Positions 8,501-15,957 of a stretch of 17,179 bases of DNA are shown piece after piece. Position numbers and translations under genes: made by a program. Source of the DNA: Setomelanomma holmii (lineage: Eukaryota > Ascomycota > Dothideomycetes > Pleosporales > Phaeosphaeriaceae). The stretch lies in NCBI GenBank assembly GCA_010015745.1, contig ML978408.1:1-17179 (forward strand). The letters are read 5' to 3'. The first letter of the stretch is position 1. Every line of letters starts with the position of its first letter. The notes below the pieces were generated by a model. It saw nothing but the letters and a program-made list of their open reading frames with translations, did no database searches and was not told the origin of the DNA.

Positions 8501-10930
8501 GTATCCAATTTCGCGCAATACCGTAGTCCTCGCATTGGTCGCAGATGTCGAGTAGAGTGGAATCGATGCAGGATGGGGATTGAGTATGCCATTGAGGCTC
8601 TTCTGCATGGCAGGTACGAGCTGCTCAAGCATTGGTGAGTGGAAGCCAATATCGGTGTCAACTCTCCAGAACTTGATGCCGTCAACTTCTAACACCTTCA
8701 AGTATTGCTCTACTGCCGCCGTCGTACCGCTGACAACGCAAGTCGATGGGGAAGCCCGGATAGCTACGACGATGTCACTTCGCTTTTCAAGTTGTTGCGC
8801 AGCTGTCTCCAGAGGTAGGGTAATCAGTGCCATCGCTCCTTGACCTTGCACTCGCTCGTAAAGCTTCGCCCTCCGTGCGACGATAATTGCACCCTCATAT
8901 TCGGTCAAGCAGCCAGCGACGACGGCAGCAGCTATCTCCCCTACAGAATGGCCGATGATAGCTTGTGGCAGAACTCCTTGTGATTTGAGCAAGTTTGCGA
9001 GGCCGATCTGCACAGCATATGTGAGAACCTGGATGCGCGCCGAACCACCAAGCTCGGCCTTCGTGAGCGCTTCAAGCACCGAGAAGCCAGCCTCTTCCCG
9101 AAACGTGTCGTCCAGCGCGGAAAGACTGTCGGAGAAAGTAGGCATGCTGAGAAGATCTTTGCCCATGTCTGGCCACTGTGCACCATGCCCTGAAAAGACC
9201 CATACGATACCCTTCTGTGTTGAGCTATCAAGGATACGGCTACTCGTCGTCCACTGGTCCGGTCTGCCCTTCGCAAACTCTGTCAGACTGTGAATGGCCT
9301 CCTCATGACTTGAAACCACAAATGAGACTCTATAGTCGTGGGAAGCGCGACGCTGTGTTAAGGTTCGAGCAATGGCATGCAAGCTTTCGGAGGCGCCTTC
9401 TGAGGATAACCAGTGCGCTAAAGACATGGCGTGGGAGTGCAAGCGCTTCTCCTGGGTTGTGGACAGCGTTAGAATCACAGATGAAGGAAGGAATGTTCGT
9501 TCATGGTGCCCAGTAGTCGACGGTGCCTGCTCTAGGATGGCATGACAGACAGAACCTCCGTAGCCATAGCAACACACTGCCGCTCTCCGCAAGTCGCGTT
9601 CAGGCCAAACCTTGTGATCGCGAACAACCTCGAGTCCACTTGTGCCCCAGTCAATTTTGGTGTTGAGCGTGTTCAGTAACGCCTGTGGGGCAAGAACACC
9701 CGCGTGAAGGCTTAGAACGGCCTTCACAAAACCAATGGCACCGGCTGCAGCTTCCAAATGACCGACGTTGGGCTTGATGGAGCCGACATAGCAAGGAGAA
9801 CTTTGGGAGCGACCTTGCCCGTATACTCGAGCGATCGCGCTAATCTCAGTGGGGTCTCCAAGAGATGTGGAAGTTGCGTGAGCTTCCACATAGTCGATTG
9901 CATGTGGGCTGAGATTGCCGGCGCGCATAAGCGCTTGTCGGGCCACGAGCTCTTGTGCCTTAGAGTTTGGTGCCATGATACCGTTTGTCTTTCCGTCTTG
10001 TGCAGAAGCAGAGCTTTTCAGGACAGCAAGAATGTTGTCGTCGTCCTTGAGAGCAGCGCTGAGACGCTTGAGCACTACGATCGCACCTCCTTCACCACGC
10101 GCATATCCACGTGCCTCGTCATCGAATGACCGGCAGACCCCTTCTGCGCTTAATGCGCCGGCTTTCTGAAGCATGTGCGTGAGACCTGGTGCACAGATCA
10201 CGTTGACACCTCCGCAAAGTGCGACGGTGCTCTCACCGGTCTCGATAGCTTGACGGGCGAGATGAATGGCGATAAGGGAGCTTGCGCAAGCCGCATCAAC
10301 TGCTGTGCTCGGTCCCTGTAAGTCCAGATGATACGAAATGCGGTTCGGTATGCCGTGATATGCCGTACCGATGCCACTCCAGGCCTCAACAGTTGGCAGG
10401 TCTTCCATCAACATGCGCGAATAATCGTCGGAATCGACACCCATATAGACAGCGGTGTCGCTTCCGCTGAGCTGGTTTGGATTCAAACCAGCATTCTCCA
10501 ACGCCTCCCATGCAAGCTCCAGCCCCAGTCGCTGATGAGGATCCATGAGCTCTGCCTCTTTCGGCGAAATCCCGAAAAAGGATGCATCGAAGTCCTCCAG
10601 GTTGTCCAAGAAGTAGCCTTTGCGGTAGATGTTTTCGAGTATCTTTGCATTCCGGAGGTCGCGATTGCGCCATGGCTCCCAACGATGGTTTGGAATCTCG
10701 CCCGATGCGTGTTGCTTCTGCAACAAGAAATTCCAGAGCTTGCCAAGCGTATCGTTACCACCAGCCGTACGACATGAAATCCCTACGATTGCAACGCCAT
10801 CAGGACTGAACTGCTGCGCGTCAGTTGAAACCACAGTGACCCCAAAGTGACATAGAGAGGCTTTGTAGCATTGGTAGAGAGGACGAACACTTACTGAACT
10901 GGAGCTGAAACTCCCTGATTGCTTCATCAT
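5555..10930 (-). CDS. Partially reducing type I iterative PKS, 6-MSAS/mellein-synthase type
   Basis: A cytosolic multidomain enzyme building a short polyketide from acetyl/malonyl-CoA. The whole gene is one open frame of 1791 codons. Removing the probable 81-bp intron at 10814-10894 gives 1764 residues, the usual size of 6-methylsalicylic acid synthases. Domains (unspliced numbering) are: KS about 45-470 with Cys215 in DAACASS, His351 in EAHATST and His391 in NVGHLEA; AT about 575-870 with Ser662 in GHSVGE and GFHS near 763; TH/DH about 935-1215 with His968 in HLLEGTEIIP; KR about 1425-1610 with TGGFGDLG and the Ser/Tyr pair in LFSSIGQ...SAYASSN; ACP about 1710-1790 with Ser1748 in DLGIDSVM, after a poly-Ser linker. 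There is no ER, methyltransferase or Claisen thioesterase. All catalytic residues checked are present. The product (6-MSA, mellein or other) cannot be told from sequence alone. Confidence 0.96.
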   Translation of the reverse strand: MMKQSGSFSSSSVSVRPLYQCYKASLCHFGVTVVSTDAQQFSPDGVAIVGISCRTAGGNDTLGKLWNFLLQKQHASGEIPNHRWEPWRNRDLRNAKILENIYRKGYFLDNLEDFDASFFGISPKEAELMDPHQRLGLELAWEALENAGLNPNQLSGSDTAVYMGVDSDDYSRMLMEDLPTVEAWSGIGTAYHGIPNRISYHLDLQGPSTAVDAACASSLIAIHLARQAIETGESTVALCGGVNVICAPGLTHMLQKAGALSAEGVCRSFDDEARGYARGEGGAIVVLKRLSAALKDDDNILAVLKSSASAQDGKTNGIMAPNSKAQELVARQALMRAGNLSPHAIDYVEAHATSTSLGDPTEISAIARVYGQGRSQSSPCYVGSIKPNVGHLEAAAGAIGFVKAVLSLHAGVLAPQALLNTLNTKIDWGTSGLEVVRDHKVWPERDLRRAAVCCYGYGGSVCHAILEQAPSTTGHHERTFLPSSVILTLSTTQEKRLHSHAMSLAHWLSSEGASESLHAIARTLTQRRASHDYRVSFVVSSHEEAIHSLTEFAKGRPDQWTTSSRILDSSTQKGIVWVFSGHGAQWPDMGKDLLSMPTFSDSLSALDDTFREEAGFSVLEALTKAELGGSARIQVLTYAVQIGLANLLKSQGVLPQAIIGHSVGEIAAAVVAGCLTEYEGAIIVARRAKLYERVQGQGAMALITLPLETAAQQLEKRSDIVVAIRASPSTCVVSGTTAAVEQYLKVLEVDGIKFWRVDTDIGFHSPMLEQLVPAMQKSLNGILNPHPASIPLYSTSATNARTTVLREIGYWIRNMVDPVRLVDAVEAAVDDGFRVYLEISTHPIVSHSIADTLTSGAVDQCATFGIMRRNALSERSILYAISHLHTIGAQVDLGSLLGQGPWSTHVPNTPWVHKPYWKATSMVSASNVQQHDVDKHTLLGSAVEIAGCKTQIWHTILDDTTKPYPLTHLLEGTEIIPAAVYCNTFEKATGATVLSDLELRVPTPMTADKRELQVVLKDCMVELSSRLMKSAAIGDNDLEHAWIKHAAAKYSTADVTSYEQTYSISAIRKRMNNELPTSFAWAYLQQIGVSGIAYPWGVLEHFGDEKQMLVKMDMDPSSEAISWDATSWAPFLDAATSVGSSIFYKNVRMRIVSGVDQVIFLSKSYPPKIGYLLIEDATSDGNLKADISVLSEDGVLLTKIQGMRFSDVEAINEKSSGVDSLVHRLAWIPPKLSETPLPMSNAILVSSDTQLLGNYVNTLELTTRGRVISVPSSQDLQASHVMQILQEQETVVVYLPGSVEAMENVAKKAHAFAWEAARILSILAKISTAPKLFVVTESAYNGDSPTSLAQYTLYGFARVAASEYPELWGGLIDNEGPAFPLLPVRYVREQSVVRVQDGVPRVARLRPFTKDQQRSDRKSSLLPQPNGTYVVTGGFGDLGLEVLHFLVQQGARRIVVVSRRGLPPRKEWSTVSGSMVAVVQKIERLERLGATVHAIPLDIGCLSSVHVFMTALDRLSLPPVLGVVHAAGVSGYGYIKDASMESYADVMAPKVQGALNLHSLFPPGTLDFFVLFSSIGQIIGTPGQSAYASSNAFLDGITTHRRARGCNSVAIQWTSWRGLGLASDTALVDLELHSKGVTDITVEEGFQAWTHLSKIDTDHAVVTRTRILDADELLPCDLIAEVVQRRAQLVSSASSSSSSTLVASKPKSGPGLTAYVNAEVKGCLSRVLHLDVEEIDDRTTMADLGIDSVMTVALRQQLQKAISITVPPTVTWSCPTVSHLTEWFYGKLEEK
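10814..10894 (-). other. Probable first intron of the PKS gene (81 bp)
   Basis: The donor GTAAGTGTT follows 12 codons (MMKQSGSFSSSS), there is a CTGAC branch-point-like sequence, and the acceptor is GCGCAG just before QFSPDGVAIVG. The length is a multiple of three and contains no stop, so both the spliced and the retained forms are open. The encoded residues (VSVRPLYQCYKASLCHFG...) do not resemble a conserved part of KS domains, which start at the residues right after the acceptor. Some 6-MSAS genes are known to have a short intron near the N-terminus. Confidence 0.8.
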
Positions 10931-11744
10931 GCAATCGTTCCGTCGCGTACTATCGTGTCGTGGGCCGAACCAGGAGTTTTACGGCAGAGTCCTGACAGAT
11001 CCTGAAGCTCTTGAAGCCTGTGTAATGTGGCGCATGGTAGCACTTATCAGCTGCAAAAGCGATCATTGCTTCCGAGGATCAGCAAAGTTCTTTGACTACA
11101 TGGAGAGGGATGGCTGGCCCTGCTTGAGCAAGGGCGAATACGGCAATTGAGGTCAGCCACAATTTCTAACGGCTGATATGCCTGATAAATCTCCTGTCGC
11201 GCACTTACGGCATCCCTCTGTCAGGATGCTCCTTGCAAGGACTTTCGAGCCGCACATCGTTCGTGGAAGTATGTGTGTATCATTAACATCGAGATTAACG
11301 TGCTCTTCACCTGTAAGTTTCCGCTGCTACAATGGGATCAATCGATCCCAACAAGTCTAGTGCATGGTCCAGGCTGTCTGCACTTCGTTCAAAATGGTAG
11401 AAGTCGTTATCGAGGGGCGCTTTAGTTGGCGTGTGTTCCGCTTCGAGGCCCATGATCGCTTTGTCTTTAGCGCCTGAAAGAGCGTTGCGGAGGCATTGAG
11501 ATGGCGTGCGCCACGGAGAGTATCTACGTTGCAATCATAATGATCTCAGACGGCTAAGCGAGCGATGTATGTGATAGCGTCCTCTGGCAGCAAGAGTCAA
11601 GAGCTAGATTTACATTAGTTGAACAGTATATGATACATCGAAAATGTCCCTGAAATGATTTGATGGCGTTCAATAGCGGCTGTGTAGCATTGTGGTCCCG
11701 ACCCGCTGGGAGCGGCGTTTTTTGGAACAAAGCCCTCTTGTCGC
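10931..11744. other. PKS upstream region, no confirmed gene
   Basis: About 810 bp separate the PKS start from the stop of the TMEM14 gene. This is the presumed PKS promoter; no cluster-regulator site could be assigned with confidence. On the minus strand 11307-11534 is open (…AKDKAIMGLEAEHTP…SLDHALDLLGSIDPIVAAE…) and ends at AG|GTGAAG, which resembles a splice donor. It lacks an in-frame ATG at its 5' end, so it could be an internal exon, a relic or chance. No family was recognised. Confidence 0.4.
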
Positions 11745-12170
11745 TCAAACGCCGTACCTGAACTCCCTGACCTTCTTTTGGTAATAATACATCGCTAGGG
11801 CGCCAGTCGCGCCTAGTGCAATGGGCACAGGGGCACGTCCACCGGTCTTCAATATGCGAGGTACCGCCGACCCAAGCAGCACCACACTGTTACCGAGCGC
11901 GAGCTCTGTGCCATAATCTTGATTCTGCTTGATGCGGTAGCCTTAAAGAGTCAACAATGTCACGCGGAACAAAGAGAGTACATGTCACTCACCAGCATAT
12001 CCATATGATGCACCGAGCACGAGCCCTGCGACGAGTGAGGGCGTTGAGCGGGTGCGAAGGTAGCCAGCTGTCCCACCGGCAGCCACTAGCCCGAGTCAGC
12101 AGTTGAGGTAGCTTTACGATGAATAGAGCTTACATAGGCCGGCAAGGGTGAAGGATGGGTGCTCTGCCAT
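11745..12170 (-). CDS. TMEM14 family small membrane protein
   Basis: A gene of three exons: 12134-12170, 11993-12085 and 11745-11941. The introns are 48 bp (12086-12133, GTAAGC...CTAG, with TGCTGAC branch) and 51 bp (11942-11992, GTGAGT...TAAG). Phases agree and give exactly 108 residues, the normal size of this family. The product begins MAEHPSFTLAGL, then a Gly-rich helix (LAAGGTAGYL), LVAGLVLGASYGYAGYRI, LALGNSVVLLGSAVPRILKT and PVPIALGATGALAMYYYQKK. Three to four short Gly/Ala-rich membrane segments are visible. TMEM14 proteins are small integral membrane proteins of mitochondria or other organelles; in animals TMEM14C is linked to porphyrin transport, but the fungal role is not established. 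The exons are too short to show as single long frames. A transposon begins 80 bp upstream of the start codon. Confidence 0.9.
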
Positions 12171-12250
12171 GACGATTGAGATGAGGGTTGATGATGGAGT
12201 CGAGAAATGCAATGGAAGTGGCTGCTTCGATGATAGCCTCGGCCGCGCTA

Positions 12251-12303
12251 ACGTACGAGTCGGTGAGTCGTCCCGATCGGCGACTCGCTCTGCCAAACAC
12301 CAT
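12251..12303. repeat. Left terminal inverted repeat of the Fot1-like element
   Basis: This pairs with 14515-14568 in inverted orientation over about 53 bp. There are substitutions at repeat positions 6, 21, 38 and 51 and a one-base gap near position 45. The outer end reads ACGTACGAGTCGGTGAGTCG. Most of the differences are C/T transitions. A short internal palindrome, GAGTCG...CGACTC, is at 12265-12286. Confidence 0.92.
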
Positions 12304-12393
12304 ATGCCCACCCACAAAGATGAGGCTGTACAACCACTCACAATAGCTATTATCACGAGAATTTGTAGTAGAGTAGTAAACAAGGCCTTGCGA

Positions 12394-14556
12394 TCATTTT
12401 AGTTTATCTAGATATTGAGCTAGAAGGTTGACGCTGCGTGTTTTGGTGCGCTTTAGTGGTAGGGCAGATGCAGGCTCACCACCTCCACCACTACCTTCAG
12501 CAGCGTGCGCAACCCGCACTCTCTATGTCTTTAACCTAGTCTTCTGTAAGGCTGATCTCTTGCCTCTTTAGGATAATTTTACAGCTTTTTAGGTAGCTGT
12601 AGCTTCTTTTGCCTCTTGTTTCTTGCACTGAAGTTCAGCTCTTTCTGCAGCCTTCCTTTCCTTCTCCCTCTCCTTCTCAACCTTCCACCTCTTACGCTCT
12701 ACACGCCTATCCTCCTTCTGCTTTTTAGTCTACAAGGCAGCCTGCTCTCTTACATGCTTGTTGTTTGCTTTTTAGAGTAATTCTCTCTCTTCTTCACGCT
12801 TTCTTATCCTCTCACAGAAACAAGCCTCATTGACCTTGCTAGGACTCCAAAAAACAGCCCCACCATGAAACTCTTGACGCTGTTGAAGGTTAAGGGTCTT
12901 GCCCTTCTTCTTGTGCTTCTTTTAGTGGTGAGAGCCTCACGTAAGCCCTCGTTCTCGTAGAGTAAGAGGTTATTTTGGACCTAGAGGTGGTGGAGTGAAA
13001 GAGTGATCTTCTTTGCACTCTTTTCTTCTCCCTCCTTTACCACATCATCCACTAAGGTTCTCATAAGTCTCCAGTCCTCGTCTGCAAGTATTAGAGAGCT
13101 TTCAGGTTAGTCTGCTTTATCTAGTGTCTCTAGGCGGAATCTTTTAAGTATGACATCCCTCTCTATTAGCTATATGCCAGTAGACTTAAAGGACTTCAAA
13201 ATGAGCTTCTCCGTGAAGGTGGAGGTCTAGGCACGCCAGAACAATCTAAAGAAGTCGCCCTTCTTAATAGGGAGAAGGCCTTAGCTGCTTTAAGTATGGG
13301 TGGTGAGCTCGTCAGTGTAAGACCTAGCAAGTAGCGCAAAATAGACCACATTAAGCGGCTGAAGGCTGTAAGTTGCACAGATGGGAAAGATAGCAAGGAG
13401 GATCTTGTTACTGTCGCAATATTCGATAAAATCCATAGTTACATAAGACCTGTGGCTATCAAGGATAAAGAGCTGATAGCTTGAGCGCGCTTTCTTCTTT
13501 GTATGCCGGTCAAAGACCTGCTCAAGCTAGGCTAATCCTATATCGTTATTCGTCTATCTAGAGGGTGATGAATTGACAAAGACGTCGTGCTTTCTGCCCT
13601 CAATATCCTCCACCCAGGTTGATCGTATATTGTAACCACGTGGGTTGGGTCACATGATATCCTATCGTAGCAGGCACTGCCCAGTGGGCAAGTGCACTTA
13701 CCTCTGAGCTGAGAGCTCCTGTACACGAACATCACAACACGACAACAGATAGCAATACAATCGTTGATCACAGCTTCCGACTGACACTGCTTGCGCAGTT
13801 ACATATATTGCCTCTTTCAGCCTGGAAGATGAGGCCTGGCGGAAGAGGCTCTCCATCTGCACAGACGCCTGCTAAGAGAGTCATCCACTCACGAGAGCCA
13901 TCTTGGATAGGTGCCTTTGCCTCCTTTGACTCCTAAGACACCTTGCTAAAGATCCTTTTACTCTTTCTAATAACCCTAATCATAAAGCCCTTCTTATCTA
14001 TATTGTAGGTATGCTGCAGCTCTATGCTATATTTCTCTATCTTTTGATAGAGGAGATCAAAGTAGAGCTTATAGTTTGCCTCTAAGTCTGCCTTGTAGCG
14101 TACAGCATCTATTGCCTTAGTCCAACGTGAGGTGAGATGGTGTTTGTTTCTTCTAAGAAAGCGTCCAACCTAGCCATTTCTAATGTAACAATTGTTAATC
14201 TGAGAGGCAAATCTTTGGATTATCTCTCTTGTAGGTAGAAGGCCTCTCTTTGATAGTCCTTTAATATAATCTATAAGCTCCAGCTCTTGTTGTAGGCTGA
14301 GTTTCTGCTTGTCGAGATTATAGGCCTCTATTAACACCTGAGAGCCCAGGCATCTTTGCGCTAACATGCATTGTGGTACGTTGTACCTCTCTACAACTTT
14401 TGTATACAAGAGACGTTCTCCTGGTTCCTGCGATTTATACTCTTTAATCGCGTCATAAATTAGTGCTATAGTGGTTGAGTTATCACAAGTCAAAGTTGGT
14501 GTAGGTCTTGTGTTATGATGTTTGGGCAGGGCGAGTCGCCGATCGGGGCGACTCAC
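12394..14556 (-). pseudogene. Fot1/pogo-type transposase, RIP-inactivated
   Basis: A nuclear DNA transposase with several stops and frame changes. Recognisable parts in order are: a helix-turn-helix DNA-binding N-terminus open at 14170-14556 (LSLQQELELIDYIKGLSKRG), the first catalytic Asp in TYNIDKKGFMI with DGSREWMTLLAGVCADG following, the second Asp in LFILDSHRSYVT, then SLQPLNVV where pogo enzymes have QPLDV (third catalytic Asp replaced by Asn). Further on are GDFFRLFWRA, TSTFTEKLILKSFKSTGI and the fungal C-terminal signature QEFHGGAVFWSPSKV, followed by a charged coiled-coil tail. In-frame stops include 14170-14172, 13933-13935, 13227-13229 and 13170-13172, with further stops downstream. 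Several fit Trp-to-TAG or Gln-to-TAG/TAA changes of the CpA-to-TpA kind. The frame shifts at least twice (near 13600 and 12920). Confidence 0.9.
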
Positions 14557-14568
14557 CGACTCTTACGT
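14515..14568. repeat. Right terminal inverted repeat of the Fot1-like element
   Basis: The inverted partner of 12251-12303. Read from the outer end it starts ACGTAAGAGTCGGTGAGTCG. It holds a perfect 8-bp-arm palindrome, GAGTCGCC (14533-14540) and GGCGACTC (14547-14554), around GATCGG. The transposase open frame begins inside this repeat if the first ATG is used, so the true start codon is uncertain. Confidence 0.92.
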
Positions 14569-14709
14569 TACCGGTAGCGAAGGAAGCACGTTCCAATCGC
14601 GCCCTACAACAACGGTTACAAAGTTCGAAATGACCGGTGACCACATCTTCGAGACAACGCAGTAATGTGAGGACCGTTTCGCTAACGGGATTATATACAA
14701 GGCTAGCAA

Positions 14710-15957
14710 TCATGGATACAAATTCGCAAACGCCAGCTCCATAACCCAGCCTACAACAAGCCTTGCGTGCTCCAGCATGTGCTCAAAGTCTAGCTTATCG
14801 ATGGTATCATTCGTTGTGTGAGCGTATGGGTAGTCATTCACAGTCTTCATTTCCCCCTCGAAGACAAAAGCGCTCGGATACCCCGCTCTAGTGGCACTGA
14901 CGTGGTCAGAACAACCGTACCCACATTCCGTGTCGCCTGCTTCGGTACTCGTGTATGCCTCAATGATGCGCCTTGTGAAGTTTGTGAGGGCTGCATCGGT
15001 GTTGTCGGTGACGAGGCCGAATTTGGGTGTCATATTGTGGGCGGTGTAACCTGCAGTGTAGCCAGTCATGTCTTGATTCAGCATCGCTGCAACTTCTTTT
15101 CCCAAGTCAGCGTAGCTGTAAAAGATGTTGCTAGATCCCAAGAGTCCGACTTCTTCAGCAGCGTACCAGTGAAATTCGATGGGATGTTCTGCTTGCCCGC
15201 CAGCAACCGTATCGTTGAGCAGCAACGTGCGAAAAGCCTCCAGAATTGTCATACTTCCAGATCCGTTGTCGTCTATGAGTTCATTAGTTATCCAGCCGGC
15301 TATAATAGCTCATCTCAAGGGCGCTCACCAGCTCCGGGTGCTCTCGCAGTTGTCCTGTTGATAGCTACAGCTCCGTTGATGCTGTCCATGTGCGCTCCAA
15401 CAATGATGGTCTTAGAGCTCTTGCCAGGTATTGTGGCAACGATCGAACTCTGCCGGTATGCATGCTGGAAAATCGATACGTTGACCGGCGACCCTGCCTC
15501 AACATAGCCACTGACTTGTTCCAGGAGCCACTCCGCAGACAGATTCCCTGTATTTGATTGGTAGTAGCGATTGTTGAAACTCGTGAACATGTCAATATTT
15601 CTTCGCAAATTGGCAGCATCAAGATGTGAAGATATTTCTGCGATCGAGGCGCCTTGAGTCAGCTCCATGAGGTACGACGGTGCTCTTGGGCGTCTCGCGC
15701 GCAGATGGGTTGTAGCTGGCCATGCTGTGACGTCGATGAAGTTCACTCCCTTCTGTAAATGTGTGAGTACATTTAGATCCAACAAACCGCCGTCACATAC
15801 GCACCCTTTTCAACGCAAACTTTTCAAACTCAGTGACTTGCAGCGTGTCGCCTAGAGAAAGTTCGATGGTGAACTTCTCGATGCTGCTATGTGTTAGCGC
15901 CAATGGTGCTGCCGTGGCAGCCACGAGAAAAGCCGAAAGCAATCCCAGATGCCACAT
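14710..15957 (-). CDS. Secreted M28 zinc aminopeptidase (leucine aminopeptidase 1-like)
   Basis: An extracellular di-zinc exopeptidase releasing N-terminal residues from peptides. There are three exons: 15805-15957, 15329-15752 and 14710-15272. The introns are 52 bp (15753-15804, GTGCGT...ACAG) and 56 bp (15273-15328, GTGAGC...ATAG). Phases agree and the product is 379 residues, the normal length for fungal LAP1. The start was chosen for its signal peptide, MWHLGLLSAFLVAATAAP; a propeptide follows. The catalytic domain shows all M28 motifs: His172 in VGAHMDS, Asp193 in PGADDNGSG (formed across the second splice), Glu232-Glu233 in YAAEEVGLLGS, Asp260 in LNQDMTGY, and His344 in YAHTTNDT. Two Cys in ECGYGCSDHVSA probably form the usual disulfide. 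The gene looks intact. It ends about 140 bp from the Fot1-like element and has no evident link to the PKS. Confidence 0.95.

Larger units (their letters stand above)
12251..14568 (-). mobile_element. Fot1/pogo-like DNA transposon, full length but mutated
   Basis: A 2318-bp element bounded by about 53-bp inverted repeats and by TA dinucleotides at 12249-12250 and 14569-14570. The TA duplication is typical of the Tc1/mariner-pogo group. Both ends start ACGTA, as in Fot1 elements. The interior encodes a degraded pogo-type transposase on the minus strand. Both ends are present, so the element could in principle be mobilised in trans even though its own enzyme is dead. It sits in the short interval between the M28 aminopeptidase 3' end and the TMEM14 start. 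Confidence 0.92.

Noticed and set aside
12148..12402. Plus-strand frame over the left transposon end
   Set aside because: It is a translation of the terminal repeat and flank; similar peptides arise at the other end only because the repeats are inverted copies.
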